From positions 124,001-188,000 of the forward strand of contig JAUSLJ010000033.1 of NCBI GenBank assembly GCA_030646715.1: a stretch of DNA of 64,000 bases. The letters are read 5' to 3'. The notes beneath the pieces were generated by a model that saw only the letters and a list, made by a program, of their open reading frames with translations, made no database searches and was not told where the DNA came from. This document shows, one piece after another, positions 1 to 11,053 of the stretch. The DNA is from Agitococcus sp. GTDB taxonomy: Bacteria > Pseudomonadota > Gammaproteobacteria > Pseudomonadales > Moraxellaceae. Made by a program: the position numbers and the translations under genes. Position 1 is the stretch's first letter; each line of letters starts with the position of its first letter.

Positions 1-138
1 AGTATATCAAGAAGTTAGGTTTTGTCTATGCCTAAATGTCTATATAGAATGCAGGAGCAATCGCATATAGATTGCTTTCCATATTTTTAAGATGCTCTCA
101 AAACATCTAGAGCCATTAAACTAACAATCCCAAAAACT

Positions 139-330
139 TCATCCCAAACCTTCACCTGTAACCATTTTGGTATCGGCAGCACTGACTTGGCCATTAGGTG
201 TGGCAAAAATTACCCGATGGCCTGCATGGGTTAAAATCTGCCATGTCACGGCGATTTCTGTGGGATCAAAATCGTGGCTTGACAGAGGCATAGCAATGGT
301 TTTGGCTATTTGTGACTTCATAATGCTCAC
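139..330 (-). pseudogene. Truncated DJ-1/PfpI (ThiJ) family protein, N-terminal fragment only
   Basis: 63 aa with DFDPTEIAVTWQILTHAGHRVIFATPNG...GEGLG, typical of the N-terminus of ThiJ/PfpI proteins, then a stop. No continuation recognised in the other frames down to position 1. Confidence 0.5.
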
Positions 331-349
331 CTCTTGCCGTGCGTATTTT

Positions 350-1237
350 TTAGTAATGATGTGTCGAAGGTGATTCGATAGGCTCTAAATGCGTTAGCAC
401 GTGACTACCGTACAAGGTTTTTTCAATATCGGCTTCTAATAAATCGAGTAAATCATGGCCACGCTGCACGGTCCAATTGGCAGGTACGAGAATATGTACC
501 GAAATAAATTTGTGTGAGCCTGCCTGCCGTGTTTTGAGGGAGCTATAGGCAATGCCTTGTTGTGTGACATAACGGCCAATAATTTCATGGATAATGGCAA
601 GCTCATCCGTCGGCAAGGACATATCCATCAGACCATCAACCGAACGGCGCAATAATTGAAAACCTGTCCAAACAATATTAACAGCGACGGCAATGGCAAT
701 CAGCGGGTCTAATATCAGCCAGTCTGTAGCATACACCGCACCAATACCAATCAATACGCCAGCAGATGTCCAGACATCAGTCATTAAATGATGAGCGTCA
801 GCTTCCAAAGTAATGGAGTGGTGTTTTTTGCCTGCACGTAATAAAACAACAGCAGCACCGAAATTTACTGCCGAAGCCACCAAGGAAATCATTAAACCCA
901 AACCGACTTGTTCAATCGCTTGAGGGTGCATCAAACGGGGTAAAGCAGCCCAAATAATACTCACGGCAGCAATTAAAATTAACGCGCCTTCAACACCGCT
1001 GGAAAAATATTCGGCTTTACTATGACCAAAAGCATGATCGTCATCGGCTGGGCGGGCAGCAATGGTTAACATCGTCAAGGCCATGAGAGCTGCCGCTAAA
1101 TTGACGGTGGACTCCATCGCATCTGAGAGCATACCGACCGAGTCAGTCACCCAATAGGCGATTGTTTTTAAAACAAGGGTGACAACCGCAGCCGCAATGG
1201 ATAACCACGCATAGCGGGTTAAATTAGACGATACCAT
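350..1237 (-). CDS. Cation diffusion facilitator (CDF) family efflux transporter
   Basis: 295 aa, multiple TM segments, LSDAMES / [13 protein letters not shown] and [16 protein letters not shown] motifs, C-terminal cytoplasmic domain. Confidence 0.9.
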   Translation of the reverse strand: MVSSNLTRYAWLSIAAAVVTLVLKTIAYWVTDSVGMLSDAMESTVNLAAALMALTMLTIAARPADDDHAFGHSKAEYFSSGVEGALILIAAVSIIWAALPRLMHPQAIEQVGLGLMISLVASAVNFGAAVVLLRAGKKHHSITLEADAHHLMTDVWTSAGVLIGIGAVYATDWLILDPLIAIAVAVNIVWTGFQLLRRSVDGLMDMSLPTDELAIIHEIIGRYVTQQGIAYSSLKTRQAGSHKFISVHILVPANWTVQRGHDLLDLLEADIEKTLYGSHVLTHLEPIESPSTHHY

Positions 1238-1307
1238 AAGGACAAATCACAGAAGATAGAGTGAGGTTAAATCATACTAACATAGGCTTAAGATAAAATT
1301 ATCAGCA

Positions 1308-1374
1308 AATCTCCCCTAACCCCTCTTTCACAAAGAGGGGGATATTACCCTTTGACAAAAGGGCTGTAAGATTT
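1308..1374. repeat. AAATCYCCCC-family palindromic repeat (copy 1)
   Basis: aaatctcccctaaCCCCTCTTTcacAAAGAGGGGgatattaCCCTTTgacaAAAGGGctgtaagattt; two hairpins, AAATC/GATTT ends. Confidence 0.85.
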
Positions 1375-1534
1375 TCGAATAAGCGACTGCCGCGTAAATC
1401 CTAATATATAGTGTCAAAGTTTAAAAACTTAGCTCTATAATGAGAGAGACTCGTAAAAAAATAAAGTTCATTGTTCGTGCGAGACAGATAAGAGAGCTGC
1501 CCATTGACTACTAAAATAACGATGGATTATCACC

Positions 1535-4060
1535 ATGTTTAATAGCATGAGACTTTCTCAGAAAATCATGCGCTTTTTTTTGGGAATAGCGTTGCTATTG
1601 ATGATTGTCCCCGTGCAGGCAAGTCAATCTATTGAAATTCGTGACGGCGATAGTCAATTAACACTCGGTAAACAATTAAGTTATTTTGAAGATCCGAGCC
1701 TTGAATATGTTTTGACCGATGTTTTGGCAGAGGAAAAACGTGGGCAAGGACAATGGCAAAAAGCGAATACTATTTTCCCTAATTACGGATTCACCGAATC
1801 AGCCTACTGGGTAAAGCTGCCCTTGGTTAATTATTCTGTTCAACAGCAATGGTTATTACAAATCAGTTATCCGTTGATGGATGAAATAGAGTTGTATGTA
1901 CCTGATGATAAAGGCCAATATCAACAATATTTGGCGGGTGATAGTTACCCTGCCTCTCAACGCGTCATTGCTGACCGTAGTTTCGTTTTTGCCCTTAGTT
2001 TGCCAACGAATCAGCCACGTGATGTTTATTTACGGCTCAAAAGTCGTGACTCAATGGTTATTGCCATTAGCTTACTGAATCCTGAGCTTTTTCGTGATAA
2101 CCAACGGAAAGAAAGCTTTTTGTTTGGTATGTATTATGGAGCGATCTTAATTATTCTGCTCTATAACTCATATTTGTACTTTATTTTGCGCGACCGAAAT
2201 CATTTTCATTACATCATGGTTTTGTCCTGCTATGCGGTCATTGAGTTGAGCCTCAATGGTGTCGGTTCGCTGTATTTATGGGGCGAATATCCCGAAATAG
2301 CGAAACGAATCAGGCCGTTATCCATTAGTCTGCTGGCGTTAACCAGTTTTATTTTAACCAAGTCTTTTTTAGAAATCCCGCAGATTAGACTCGGTCGCTT
2401 TCACGTTGACCCGTTCTTTTTATCCTTTATTGCTCTGACGTTAATTGGCGCGTTGATTTTTCCTTTTACCTTAGCGATTCAACTGTCCATGCTCGCCGCT
2501 TTTTTATCCGCGCCAATTATGTATGGTGCAGGGATTTATATTTGGCGTAAAGGTAACCGCTTAGGTAAGTATTTTACACTAGGTTGGTCGGGTTTAATTA
2601 TCGGCGGCTGCGTTAATGTGTTGAGGGCTTTTGACATCTTACCCGTTAATTTTTGGACAACTTATGGCTCACAACTCGGTTCAGTATCGACATTATTAAT
2701 TTTGAATACCGCCTTGACCGATAGATTAAGAATGTTACAACAAGAAAATGAAGAAACTCAACGCTCCACGATTTTAAAACAAGAGCAAACCAATCGCCTG
2801 TTAGATCAAATGGTGCGTGAGCGAACCGACGAATTATTGTTAAAAAGCCAAGAAGCAGAAAAAGCCAAATTACAGGCCGAAACTGCCGTACGAGTCAAAA
2901 GTGAGTTTTTAGCCAATATGAGTCATGAGGTGCGAACGCCGATGAATGGCATGATTGGCATGACCCAACTATTGGCCGATACGCCGTTAAATATTGAGCA
3001 AAAACATTATATTAATACCATTCAATCTTCTTGCGAGGCACTACTACGCATTATTAATGATATTTTGGATTACTCAAAAATCGAAGCAGGAAAGTTAGCC
3101 ATTGAACACGCAAACTTTGATTTACATCGTTTAATTGATGAGTGTGCCTTGTTATTTGCCCTTCACGCTAAAGAACGTGGCTTGCCGATTAAAACGGAAA
3201 TATTGCCCGATGTCCCGCAGTGGATGGTCGGTGATTCAACACGGATTCGCCAAATTATTATTAATTTACTTGGGAATGCGTACAAGTTTACCGAGCGCGG
3301 TGCGGTCACCCTACGTGCGTATTTGCGCGAAGATAAAGGCCAAGACGGTGTTTTGGTGCAATTTGAAGTGCAAGATACAGGCATTGGTATTACTAACGAA
3401 CAACGCGAACGGCTGTTTCAGTCCTTTTCGCAAGCTGATTCATCGGTTACTCGTAAATACGGCGGCACAGGGTTAGGTTTAGCCATTTGTCGCTCACTAG
3501 TACGACTGATGGACGGTGAAATTGGCGTAAAAAGTGTGCCCAGTCGCGGATCCATTTTTTGGTTTTATGTGCAGATGTATCATGGTTCTCAGCCTATCAT
3601 GAAAACAAAACCTGCTAAAGATGCTGTGGTTGTGACTCATTACCCCGATTTATCGGGTTTACGTGTGTTGATTGCAGAGGATAATCCGACTAATCAAATG
3701 GTGATTGTCGGGATGTTGAAAAAATACAATATCAAGCCAACCGTTGCCAACGATGGATTAGATGCTTTACAGGTGATGATGACGATTGAGTCAGGTTTTG
3801 ATGTCGTCTTTATGGATTGTGAAATGCCGAATATGGACGGTTATACTGCCACGCAACGGATTCGTTTATGGGAGAAAGGTAAGCATTTATCTCCTGTGTT
3901 GATTTATGGTGTCAGTGCTCATGCGTTGACGGAGTATCAACAACAAGGAATGGCAGCAGGTATGAATGATTTTTTAGTGAAGCCGTTGAAGCAGCAAGAT
4001 TTATCTAAAGCATTAACGCAAGTCATGACGCAATTAATGATTAACAAATTAGCGCGTTAA
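1535..4060 (+). CDS. Hybrid sensor histidine kinase with 7TMR-DISM sensor region, HisKA/HATPase and C-terminal REC
   Basis: 841 aa; signal peptide, DISM extracellular region, about 7 [23 protein letters not shown]-box, [11 protein letters not shown]-box, REC domain AEDNPTNQ...[10 protein letters not shown]...FLVKPL. Confidence 0.92.
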   Translation: MFNSMRLSQKIMRFFLGIALLLMIVPVQASQSIEIRDGDSQLTLGKQLSYFEDPSLEYVLTDVLAEEKRGQGQWQKANTIFPNYGFTESAYWVKLPLVNYSVQQQWLLQISYPLMDEIELYVPDDKGQYQQYLAGDSYPASQRVIADRSFVFALSLPTNQPRDVYLRLKSRDSMVIAISLLNPELFRDNQRKESFLFGMYYGAILIILLYNSYLYFILRDRNHFHYIMVLSCYAVIELSLNGVGSLYLWGEYPEIAKRIRPLSISLLALTSFILTKSFLEIPQIRLGRFHVDPFFLSFIALTLIGALIFPFTLAIQLSMLAAFLSAPIMYGAGIYIWRKGNRLGKYFTLGWSGLIIGGCVNVLRAFDILPVNFWTTYGSQLGSVSTLLILNTALTDRLRMLQQENEETQRSTILKQEQTNRLLDQMVRERTDELLLKSQEAEKAKLQAETAVRVKSEFLANMSHEVRTPMNGMIGMTQLLADTPLNIEQKHYINTIQSSCEALLRIINDILDYSKIEAGKLAIEHANFDLHRLIDECALLFALHAKERGLPIKTEILPDVPQWMVGDSTRIRQIIINLLGNAYKFTERGAVTLRAYLREDKGQDGVLVQFEVQDTGIGITNEQRERLFQSFSQADSSVTRKYGGTGLGLAICRSLVRLMDGEIGVKSVPSRGSIFWFYVQMYHGSQPIMKTKPAKDAVVVTHYPDLSGLRVLIAEDNPTNQMVIVGMLKKYNIKPTVANDGLDALQVMMTIESGFDVVFMDCEMPNMDGYTATQRIRLWEKGKHLSPVLIYGVSAHALTEYQQQGMAAGMNDFLVKPLKQQDLSKALTQVMTQLMINKLAR

Positions 4061-4648
4061 TTAATAAGGTGCTTCATCCTCATAATTGCCTGCTGGGTCA
4101 TAATGGCAGGCTAAATATTCTTTACCGCCACTTTTAGCCATGCCACAGCCAACTTGGTAGGTGACTTTCCAAATCAGTTGCGTGTAATGACCCACCATGC
4201 CACCCTTAGTAACATGAGGAAAAATACCATAAACAAATTGGTTTTTCTCCGAACCCCACGCATCTATCATCTGTTGAGTTTGATACGCTCCTGCCGTTCC
4301 TCGCCATAAGTTTTCGCCAAAGTCTGTGCTCGAGTGTCGAAATTCTTGTGTCGCAGCTAAATGATCAGCCCACGCCTGCGCACTTTTCGCCAGTTCATCT
4401 GACCAAACCAGTGGCACAAGCTGCAATTCTGCTCGGTAGGGATTATGAGCGGCCAAAACAGTAGCGGTATCGAGTTTATTAATGTGTTCAACAACGGCTA
4501 ATGATGGAGGAGAAGTGTTTGCTGCTGGTGAGTTGAGTTCTGTTGGGTTTGGTGGCGTGTAGGCAAGCGCGTTGGTTGTCCATGACGGAGCTTCTGCCCA
4601 ACTGGCAGATGTGATAAGCCCTAAAGACAACAACACACTCAGACGCAT
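4061..4648 (-). CDS. Secreted CAP (SCP/PR-1-like) domain protein
   Basis: 195 aa; signal peptide, HNPYRAELQLVPLVWSDELAKSAQAWADHLA, GENLWRG, GHYTQLIWKVTYQVGCGMAKSGGKEYLACHYDPAGNYEDEAPY. Confidence 0.9.
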   Translation of the reverse strand: MRLSVLLSLGLITSASWAEAPSWTTNALAYTPPNPTELNSPAANTSPPSLAVVEHINKLDTATVLAAHNPYRAELQLVPLVWSDELAKSAQAWADHLAATQEFRHSSTDFGENLWRGTAGAYQTQQMIDAWGSEKNQFVYGIFPHVTKGGMVGHYTQLIWKVTYQVGCGMAKSGGKEYLACHYDPAGNYEDEAPY

Positions 4649-4842
4649 AAAAACTCCTTGTAGGGAGAGGACGGATCACTAGACTGTTTTGGTCTGCCAA
4701 GCATAACGGGGTAGTTGCTTGTAGATATGCTTACTTAAGAGACTCACTCGTGATAATAAATCAACGAGTGATTCAGTGTAAGCCCTTATTGATGACAAGA
4801 TTAAATCATATTTAGCGCAACAAAGGCAGTCTCAGCCACGGC

Positions 4843-5874
4843 TTAAGTTGCGTCAAAAACTTGGCTGACGATATCTAAACTGTAAAACTCCGTGAGTTGT
4901 GCAGTAATACGCTCGGCTAAAAAGCCAGATTGCAGCATTTCAACTACCACAGGCTCGGCAAACAATTGCGCTTCTTTTACGATAATCTCACGATTAATAT
5001 TAAAGTCAGCTAACAGTGTCAAACCGTCTTTATCGGCAAATTGACTAAACCAAACAGCAATCAACTCTTTCAGTAAAGCTTGCGCGTAAGGTGTTTGACG
5101 GACATGGTTCCATATATCAATACCAATTTTTGAGCCAAATTCAATATCTGCTTCGCCCATGTATTGTTGGGCGGTAGAAAGTGGTGCGGATTTAATTTTG
5201 TGCCACATTTGGTCAGCAACATGGTGAATTTGTTTGGCATCTAAAGTACGCAGTAATACTTTTTCGCTCAAATCGACAATGCTTTGCATATTTTTATGCA
5301 GATAGCTTCTAATGGCGGCTTCAATCGCGCCATTACCGCCTGTGCTTTCCATGAGTCCTTTGCCCATCTTCATTAATGAAGACATACCTGGTACTTTTTT
5401 CGCTAAAGGATTTTCGTGTAGTAAATAATCACTCAGGGCGTGAAAGACGACGTCGGACAATAGTTTTGCATAAACAGGATTAGCAATGGCCGCATGGATA
5501 ATGTCTTTTTTTAAGCTTTCATGGCTGGCAATTTTTTCGACAATCGCTAAATAGTTTTTATGCTCAATCAATTGATGGACATAGGTTTTATTATTTAACG
5601 GACTGTTAAACGCAGCCTTAGCAATGGTGACGATTTGTAGGCGTAAACCTTCAGTCGGTGCTTGATTTAAAACATAATCAACCACAACTTCTTGAATCCG
5701 TTCAGCGTTAATCACTCGATTTAATGGTGTAACACTGGCCCAATCTAAAAACGCATTCACTTCACGCTGTAAGGTGGCAGGCAAGTTTTCGGTTGATACC
5801 TGAGCGAGTAAATGTTGGCGATGTGCCTCAAGTAAGGCGGCGGCTTTAACGTGCATGAAAGCATCCTTTATCAA
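4843..5874 (-). CDS. Uncharacterised 343-aa protein, coupled to the upstream hydrolase gene
   Basis: Long ORF, start 2 nt after the hydrolase stop; no family recognised. Confidence 0.75.
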   Translation of the reverse strand: MIKDAFMHVKAAALLEAHRQHLLAQVSTENLPATLQREVNAFLDWASVTPLNRVINAERIQEVVVDYVLNQAPTEGLRLQIVTIAKAAFNSPLNNKTYVHQLIEHKNYLAIVEKIASHESLKKDIIHAAIANPVYAKLLSDVVFHALSDYLLHENPLAKKVPGMSSLMKMGKGLMESTGGNGAIEAAIRSYLHKNMQSIVDLSEKVLLRTLDAKQIHHVADQMWHKIKSAPLSTAQQYMGEADIEFGSKIGIDIWNHVRQTPYAQALLKELIAVWFSQFADKDGLTLLADFNINREIIVKEAQLFAEPVVVEMLQSGFLAERITAQLTEFYSLDIVSQVFDAT

Positions 5875-5876
5875 AA

Positions 5877-6890
5877 TTATGGTTTAGCTGTCGCCGTAGG
5901 CGCAGGGGCAAATTTATTCGGCATCGCTTGCGCTTTGTCCAAGAACTTCATATACGCCTCGCTGACAGGGTAATCTGCTTCCAAGATGGGGGTATGACCG
6001 ACATCCTTCAAGATTAACACTTCTTCATATTTTAGATGTTCTTTCAGCTCTTCCACTACGCCGACATCAATCACCGCATCTTTATCTCCCCAAATCACCA
6101 ATGTCGGTGCTTCCATACTGCGTAAGCCCATTTGGAAGGTATCGGGTTGCGTCCATTTCATTTGTTCAATCAGTGCATTCATCAGTTTTTCATGCTCTGC
6201 TAAATGCATGACATGCAGTTTTTCGTAGCCAACCATGAGTTCTTTGGGTACAAAAGGGGTGTCATAAGTCGCTACTTTTGTGATTAAGCGTTCAAAATCA
6301 CCTGGTTTGCGTACTAACATATTCAGTAAATCTTGCGGTTTAGAAATCAGCGAATTTCCTGGTTTGCTATAGACACCTGCGGTATCGACCAATAACACGC
6401 TTTTTACTTCCAAGAAGTAAAGCGCGGAATAAAGAACGGCAATGCCACCACCTAAAGAATGCCCTGCAACATGCAAATCTTTTTGAATGCCTAACGCTAA
6501 AACAAATTGACGCACCGCATCCGATAAGTCTGCTAATTGATAGCCAAAAGTGGCAGGTGCTTGAGTATCACCATGTCCTGGTAAATCAACGGCAACAACA
6601 TGATATTTTTTGGTTAAGCGACGTGCCACACGATTCCAATTGTCTCGTGAGCCCGAAAAGCCATGTACTAACAATACCGTTGGCGCACCTTTCACACCGC
6701 CTTCACTATAAACAAAATTAATATCGCCCACTTTGATGCTTTTGGTTTCCAAACCCGCCCAAGTACGCTCCTGCGCTAAAACGGATTGCATCAAGGCAAC
6801 AGGATCACTCACTAACGGTGCAGCAGCAAGTGAGAGGGAGCTACTAAAAGCTAAAGGTAATAAGACGGCAAGGGTGAGTTTTTTTAGCAT
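5877..6890 (-). CDS. Secreted/periplasmic alpha/beta hydrolase
   Basis: 337 aa; signal peptide, HGFSGSRDNW, GHSLGGGIA nucleophile elbow, WGDKDAVID, DVGHTPILE. Confidence 0.9.
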   Translation of the reverse strand: MLKKLTLAVLLPLAFSSSLSLAAAPLVSDPVALMQSVLAQERTWAGLETKSIKVGDINFVYSEGGVKGAPTVLLVHGFSGSRDNWNRVARRLTKKYHVVAVDLPGHGDTQAPATFGYQLADLSDAVRQFVLALGIQKDLHVAGHSLGGGIAVLYSALYFLEVKSVLLVDTAGVYSKPGNSLISKPQDLLNMLVRKPGDFERLITKVATYDTPFVPKELMVGYEKLHVMHLAEHEKLMNALIEQMKWTQPDTFQMGLRSMEAPTLVIWGDKDAVIDVGVVEELKEHLKYEEVLILKDVGHTPILEADYPVSEAYMKFLDKAQAMPNKFAPAPTATAKP

Positions 6891-7131
6891 GATGAATTCC
6901 TAATTATTATGGTGACCAGTGATGACCGAGTGTAGGCGAGGGCGATAGTGCCGACAATGACTATATTGCACGGTCACGCTGTCTTAAAAGCAATAAATTT
7001 GCAAATGGCGATGGCATAGACAATAGTTGTGTGAAAGATCAACTAAGATATAACACTCATTGTTTATACAGTCGTGATAAACACGCTATAGTCGGTTTGA
7101 GAAATCTAATAATCTGCGTGAACTTTAAAAG

Positions 7132-8907
7132 ATGAAAAAAAATACTGTTTCCTTTCGTATAGATACTCGTTGGTGCTTAGACGAGTTGTTAAAAGACCAG
7201 CGCATTAGCCAACGAGATGCAAATTTAGTCGCGACCACTGCCCGTACCCGTGACAAAATTCATTGGCATCCCTTACAAATTATCGCTGAGTTCGACTTTG
7301 TTGACCCATCCAAGAGCAATACGAAACTCAGTATCGACGCATTAACGACATGGCTCGCCGAAAAAGCTGGGCAGGCCGTTTTTCATATTGACCCGTTAAA
7401 AATTAATGCGGGTGTTGTCACTGCGGTCATGTCTTACGCCTTTGCCGAGCGTCACGGTATTTTGGCGGTGCAAGTCTTTAAAGATGAAGTGGTGATTGCC
7501 AGTGCCCAACCGTTTCATCATGAGTGGGAAGAAAATCTCAAACACACCTTAAAAGGGAAAGTGATTACTCGTGTTGTCGTTAATCCTGCACAGCTTCACC
7601 GTTATAGCATTGAGTTTTATAAACTGGCACGCGCTATTGAAGGGGCAAATAACAGTGACTCCGTGAATAGTAACGTCAATCGTATTGGTAATTTTGAGCA
7701 ATTATTGGATCTAGGTAATAATCAAAACCCCGATGCCAATGACCAGCATATCGTCAATATTGTGGATTGGTTATTACAGTATGCCTACGACCAACGCGCC
7801 AGTGATATTCATTTAGAGCCGCGTCGGGATTCTGGTCGTGTACGTTTTCGCATTGATGGTATTTTGCATAATATCTACGAGTTTCCGGGTCAAATTATGA
7901 CGGCGGTGGTGTCGCGGATTAAAATTTTAGGACGGATGAATGTTGCCGAAAAGCGTAAACCACAAGATGGCCGTTTAAAAACACGTAATACCAAAGCCCA
8001 AGAAATCGAACTGCGGTTATCGACTTTACCCACCGTGTTTGGTGAAAAGTTGGTGATGCGGATTTTTGACCCTGAAGTGCTGGTTCGTGGTTTTAAAGAT
8101 TTAGGCTTAGTGGGTGCTGATTTTGATAAATGGCAAAAAATGGTTAAAGAACCGAATGGCATTATTTTAGTCACAGGGCCAACGGGTTCGGGTAAAACGA
8201 CGACGCTTTATTCCACCTTAAAACAATTAGCGACTGAAGAAGTGAATGTCTGTACTGTCGAAGATCCTATCGAAATGGTGGAGCCAAGCTTTAACCAAAT
8301 GCAGGTGCATCACGGCATTGATTTAGGCTTTGCCGAAGGTATTCGGGCATTAATGCGCCAAGACCCCGATATTATTATGGTCGGTGAAGTGCGCGACCAC
8401 GATACCGCCGATATGGCCACTCAAGCGGCATTAACGGGACATTTGGTACTGTCTACTTTGCATACTAATGATGCGCCATCTTCGGTCACGCGATTGTTAG
8501 ATTTAGGCGTAGCCCCATTCTTAATTACCTCCACCGTGGTTGGAGTGATGGCGCAGCGTTTAGTGCGCACTTTATGCCCCCATTGTAAAGTGGAAGGGCT
8601 TTGCGAAGAAGCCGCGTGGTTGGAGTTGACGCAGCCGTGGACAGCGACCATCCCCCCGAAAATTTTTGCTCCCAAAGGCTGTTTAGAATGTCGAGATACA
8701 GGTTATTTAGGCCGTGTTGGTTTATACGAAATTATGTTAATGAGTAATGACATCAAGCGATTGTTGAATGACGGTGCGCCACTTACGGAGTTAAAAAAAC
8801 AAGCGTACCGAGAAGGTTTATTACCATTACGTTTAGCTGGCGCGCAAAAAGTGGCGCAAGGTTTTACGACGATTGAGGAAGTATTACGGGTTGTGCCGTT
8901 GAATTAG
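7132..8907 (+). CDS. GspE/PulE/PilB family type II secretion-type ATPase
   Basis: 591 aa; GPTGSGKTTTLYSTL Walker A, Asp box, RQDPDIIMVGEVRD, CPHC...CLEC zinc motif. Confidence 0.9.
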   Translation: MKKNTVSFRIDTRWCLDELLKDQRISQRDANLVATTARTRDKIHWHPLQIIAEFDFVDPSKSNTKLSIDALTTWLAEKAGQAVFHIDPLKINAGVVTAVMSYAFAERHGILAVQVFKDEVVIASAQPFHHEWEENLKHTLKGKVITRVVVNPAQLHRYSIEFYKLARAIEGANNSDSVNSNVNRIGNFEQLLDLGNNQNPDANDQHIVNIVDWLLQYAYDQRASDIHLEPRRDSGRVRFRIDGILHNIYEFPGQIMTAVVSRIKILGRMNVAEKRKPQDGRLKTRNTKAQEIELRLSTLPTVFGEKLVMRIFDPEVLVRGFKDLGLVGADFDKWQKMVKEPNGIILVTGPTGSGKTTTLYSTLKQLATEEVNVCTVEDPIEMVEPSFNQMQVHHGIDLGFAEGIRALMRQDPDIIMVGEVRDHDTADMATQAALTGHLVLSTLHTNDAPSSVTRLLDLGVAPFLITSTVVGVMAQRLVRTLCPHCKVEGLCEEAAWLELTQPWTATIPPKIFAPKGCLECRDTGYLGRVGLYEIMLMSNDIKRLLNDGAPLTELKKQAYREGLLPLRLAGAQKVAQGFTTIEEVLRVVPLN

Positions 8908-8918
8908 TTTGAGATTTG

Positions 8919-8944
8919 GTAGGCTGGGCTTAAGTCCAGCCTAC
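8919..8944. terminator. Palindrome between convergent genes, candidate bidirectional terminator
   Basis: GTAGGCTGG gcttaagt CCAGCCTAC, 9-bp perfect arms, between the gspE-like (+) and 79-aa (-) genes. Confidence 0.55.
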
Positions 8945-8955
8945 TTGTTCAAATT

Positions 8956-9195
8956 TTATATGGCAAAAACCTGCCAAGCCTGTAACCGCGAATCCCAATA
9001 CGTTAACGAGTCAAGATTAATGTCGCTCAGACGAACATGGACATCCACGCCGCGTTCGCCCTCTTTAGTAGAAATCACTAAGCCGTCTTCGGTGATTTCC
9101 ATAATCCAGCCTTGCAACACTTGGCCATCGGCCAGCGTAAATTTTTGCTGATTGCCTTTATCGGCGAAGTTCGCGAGTTGTTCGGCCAAAATCAT
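8956..9195 (-). CDS. Small uncharacterised protein (79 aa), probably all-beta
   Basis: ORF downstream of yggX in the same orientation; MILAEQLANFADKGNQQKFTLADGQVLQGWIMEITEDGLVIST... Confidence 0.6.
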   Translation of the reverse strand: MILAEQLANFADKGNQQKFTLADGQVLQGWIMEITEDGLVISTKEGERGVDVHVRLSDINLDSLTYWDSRLQAWQVFAI

Positions 9196-9218
9196 AGACG
9201 TTTCCTCAAATAAATTCC

Positions 9219-9286
9219 CTTCGACTCCGCTCAGGGAGCGTTTTGCGCTGGCTGAGCGGAGTCGTGGTGGCTGAGCGGAGTCGAAG
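9219..9286. repeat. Inverted/direct repeat CTTCGACTCCGCTCAG ... CTGAGCGGAGTCG x2
   Basis: 9219-9234 is the exact reverse complement of 9271-9286; a third partial copy CTGAGCGGAGTCG lies at 9252-9264. Confidence 0.9.
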
Positions 9287-9297
9287 CCCGTACGGAT

Positions 9298-9576
9298 TTA
9301 TTTCTTCTCAGGAGTCCAACCTTTAGGCCGTTCATAATCGGCATTGCTGAGAAACTTCTCGCGTTGCTCATCCAAAAACACATGCGTTTCAGGCTGCATG
9401 ACATTGAGATGGTTTTCATTAATTAACATCGTTTGATGTTTTAGCCATTCTTGCCATGCTTGTTTCGACACCGAATCAAACAATGCCTGACCTTTAACAC
9501 CGGGAAACGGCGCAAAAGCCAAACCTTCGAGTTCTTGTTGATACTTACGGCACATTACCAGACGAGTCATATTCAA
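9298..9576 (-). CDS. yggX: Fe(II) trafficking / oxidative damage protection protein YggX
   Basis: [56 protein letters not shown]. Confidence 0.95.
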   Translation of the reverse strand: MNMTRLVMCRKYQQELEGLAFAPFPGVKGQALFDSVSKQAWQEWLKHQTMLINENHLNVMQPETHVFLDEQREKFLSNADYERPKGWTPEKK

Positions 9577-9581
9577 TTCCT

Positions 9582-10967
9582 TTAAGCAATACGTTGACGA
9601 GCACGTTGTACTGCTGCTAATACCTGATTCGGTGCAGTGCCGCCAATATGATTACGGGCATTCACTGAGCCTTCCAGAGTTAAAACTGCAAACACATCGT
9701 CAGCAATGGTATCCGAAAACTGTTGTAGCTCAGCTAGCGTCATCACACTCAAATCTTGATTGGTTTGTACGCCGTAAGCGACCGCTTTACCGACAATTTC
9801 ATGAGCATCTCTAAAAGCTGTGCCTTTTTTCACCAAATAGTCAGCTAAGTCGGTGGCGGTCGCAAAACCACGTAACGCTGCCGAGCGCATTTCTTCACGG
9901 CGCGGTTGTAAGGCAGGAACCATATCCGCAAAGGCGCGTAAACAAGCTTGTAGTGTATCTAAGGCATCAAATAGCGGTTCTTTATCTTCTTGGTTATCTT
10001 TGTTGTAGGCTAAGGGCTGGCCTTTCATCAACGTTAACAAGCACATTAAATGGCCATTCACCCGTCCTGTTTTACCGCGCACTAATTCGGGTACATCAGG
10101 GTTTTTCTTTTGCGGCATAATGCTAGAGCCAGTACAAAAGCGATCAGGAATATCGACAAACTTAAATTGTTGTGAGTTCCATAAAATCAACTCTTCGCTC
10201 ATGCGTGATAAGTGCATCATCGCAATCGCGGCGGCTGAACAAAACTCTATGGCAAAATCGCGGTCAGAAACCGCATCCAGTGAGTTTTCACACACAGCTT
10301 CAAAACCTAATAATTCAGCCGTATAAGCCCGATCAATCGGGTAGGTTGTTCCTGCTAAGGCCGCAGAACCTAAAGGCATACGATTGACACGTTTACGGCA
10401 ATCGGCCAAACGCTCATCATCCCGTACCAGCATTTCAAACCATGCGAGTAAATGATGACCAAAAGTGACAGGCTGTGCCGTTTGCAAATGGGTAAAGCCA
10501 GGCATAATGGTGGCGGCTTCACGTTCAGCAAGATCTAACAAACCCTGTTGTAAACGTTGTAAGATAAGACGCGTTTTGTCGATTTCGTCGCGTAAATACA
10601 AACGAATATCGGTTGCTACTTGGTCATTTCGGCTGCGTCCTGTATGCAGTTTCTTACCAGTAATGCCAATGCGGTCAGTGAGACGGGCTTCGATGTTCAT
10701 ATGTACATCTTCTAAGTCCACGCGCCAATCAAAACGACCTGCTTCAATATCGGCTTGAATAGCGGCTAAACCGTCGATAATGGCATCCCGTTCGGCGGCT
10801 GTTAAGACCCCCACTTTAGCCAGCATCGTCGCATGAGCACATGAGCCTTGAATATCATGCTGGTATAATCGTTTATCAAAGGTGACAGAAGCGGTAAACT
10901 CAGCGACAAAGGCATCGGTGGCTTCACTAAAGCGACCGCCCCACATAGTAGAAGATGGTGTCATCAT
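9582..10967 (-). CDS. argH: Argininosuccinate lyase
   Basis: 461 aa; [26 protein letters not shown] signature; [28 protein letters not shown]-terminus. Confidence 0.97.
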   Translation of the reverse strand: MMTPSSTMWGGRFSEATDAFVAEFTASVTFDKRLYQHDIQGSCAHATMLAKVGVLTAAERDAIIDGLAAIQADIEAGRFDWRVDLEDVHMNIEARLTDRIGITGKKLHTGRSRNDQVATDIRLYLRDEIDKTRLILQRLQQGLLDLAEREAATIMPGFTHLQTAQPVTFGHHLLAWFEMLVRDDERLADCRKRVNRMPLGSAALAGTTYPIDRAYTAELLGFEAVCENSLDAVSDRDFAIEFCSAAAIAMMHLSRMSEELILWNSQQFKFVDIPDRFCTGSSIMPQKKNPDVPELVRGKTGRVNGHLMCLLTLMKGQPLAYNKDNQEDKEPLFDALDTLQACLRAFADMVPALQPRREEMRSAALRGFATATDLADYLVKKGTAFRDAHEIVGKAVAYGVQTNQDLSVMTLAELQQFSDTIADDVFAVLTLEGSVNARNHIGGTAPNQVLAAVQRARQRIA

Positions 10968-11053
10968 ACGAATTCATTTGAAATTAAAAATAAAAAATAA
11001 GAGCAAAGCCTTGTAATTAAGAGCGATGTCTCACGACGAGTATAACAGGAATT

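Noticed and set aside
4744-4771. TCACTCGT-N12-ACGAGTGA inverted repeat upstream of the CAP-domain gene
   Set aside because: 8-bp arms without a T-run or second copy; too weak to assign as terminator or operator.
10120-10387. Long antisense ORFs inside argH, glmS, atpA, atpD, pelB etc.
   Set aside because: Shadow ORFs of highly conserved genes; no plausible products.
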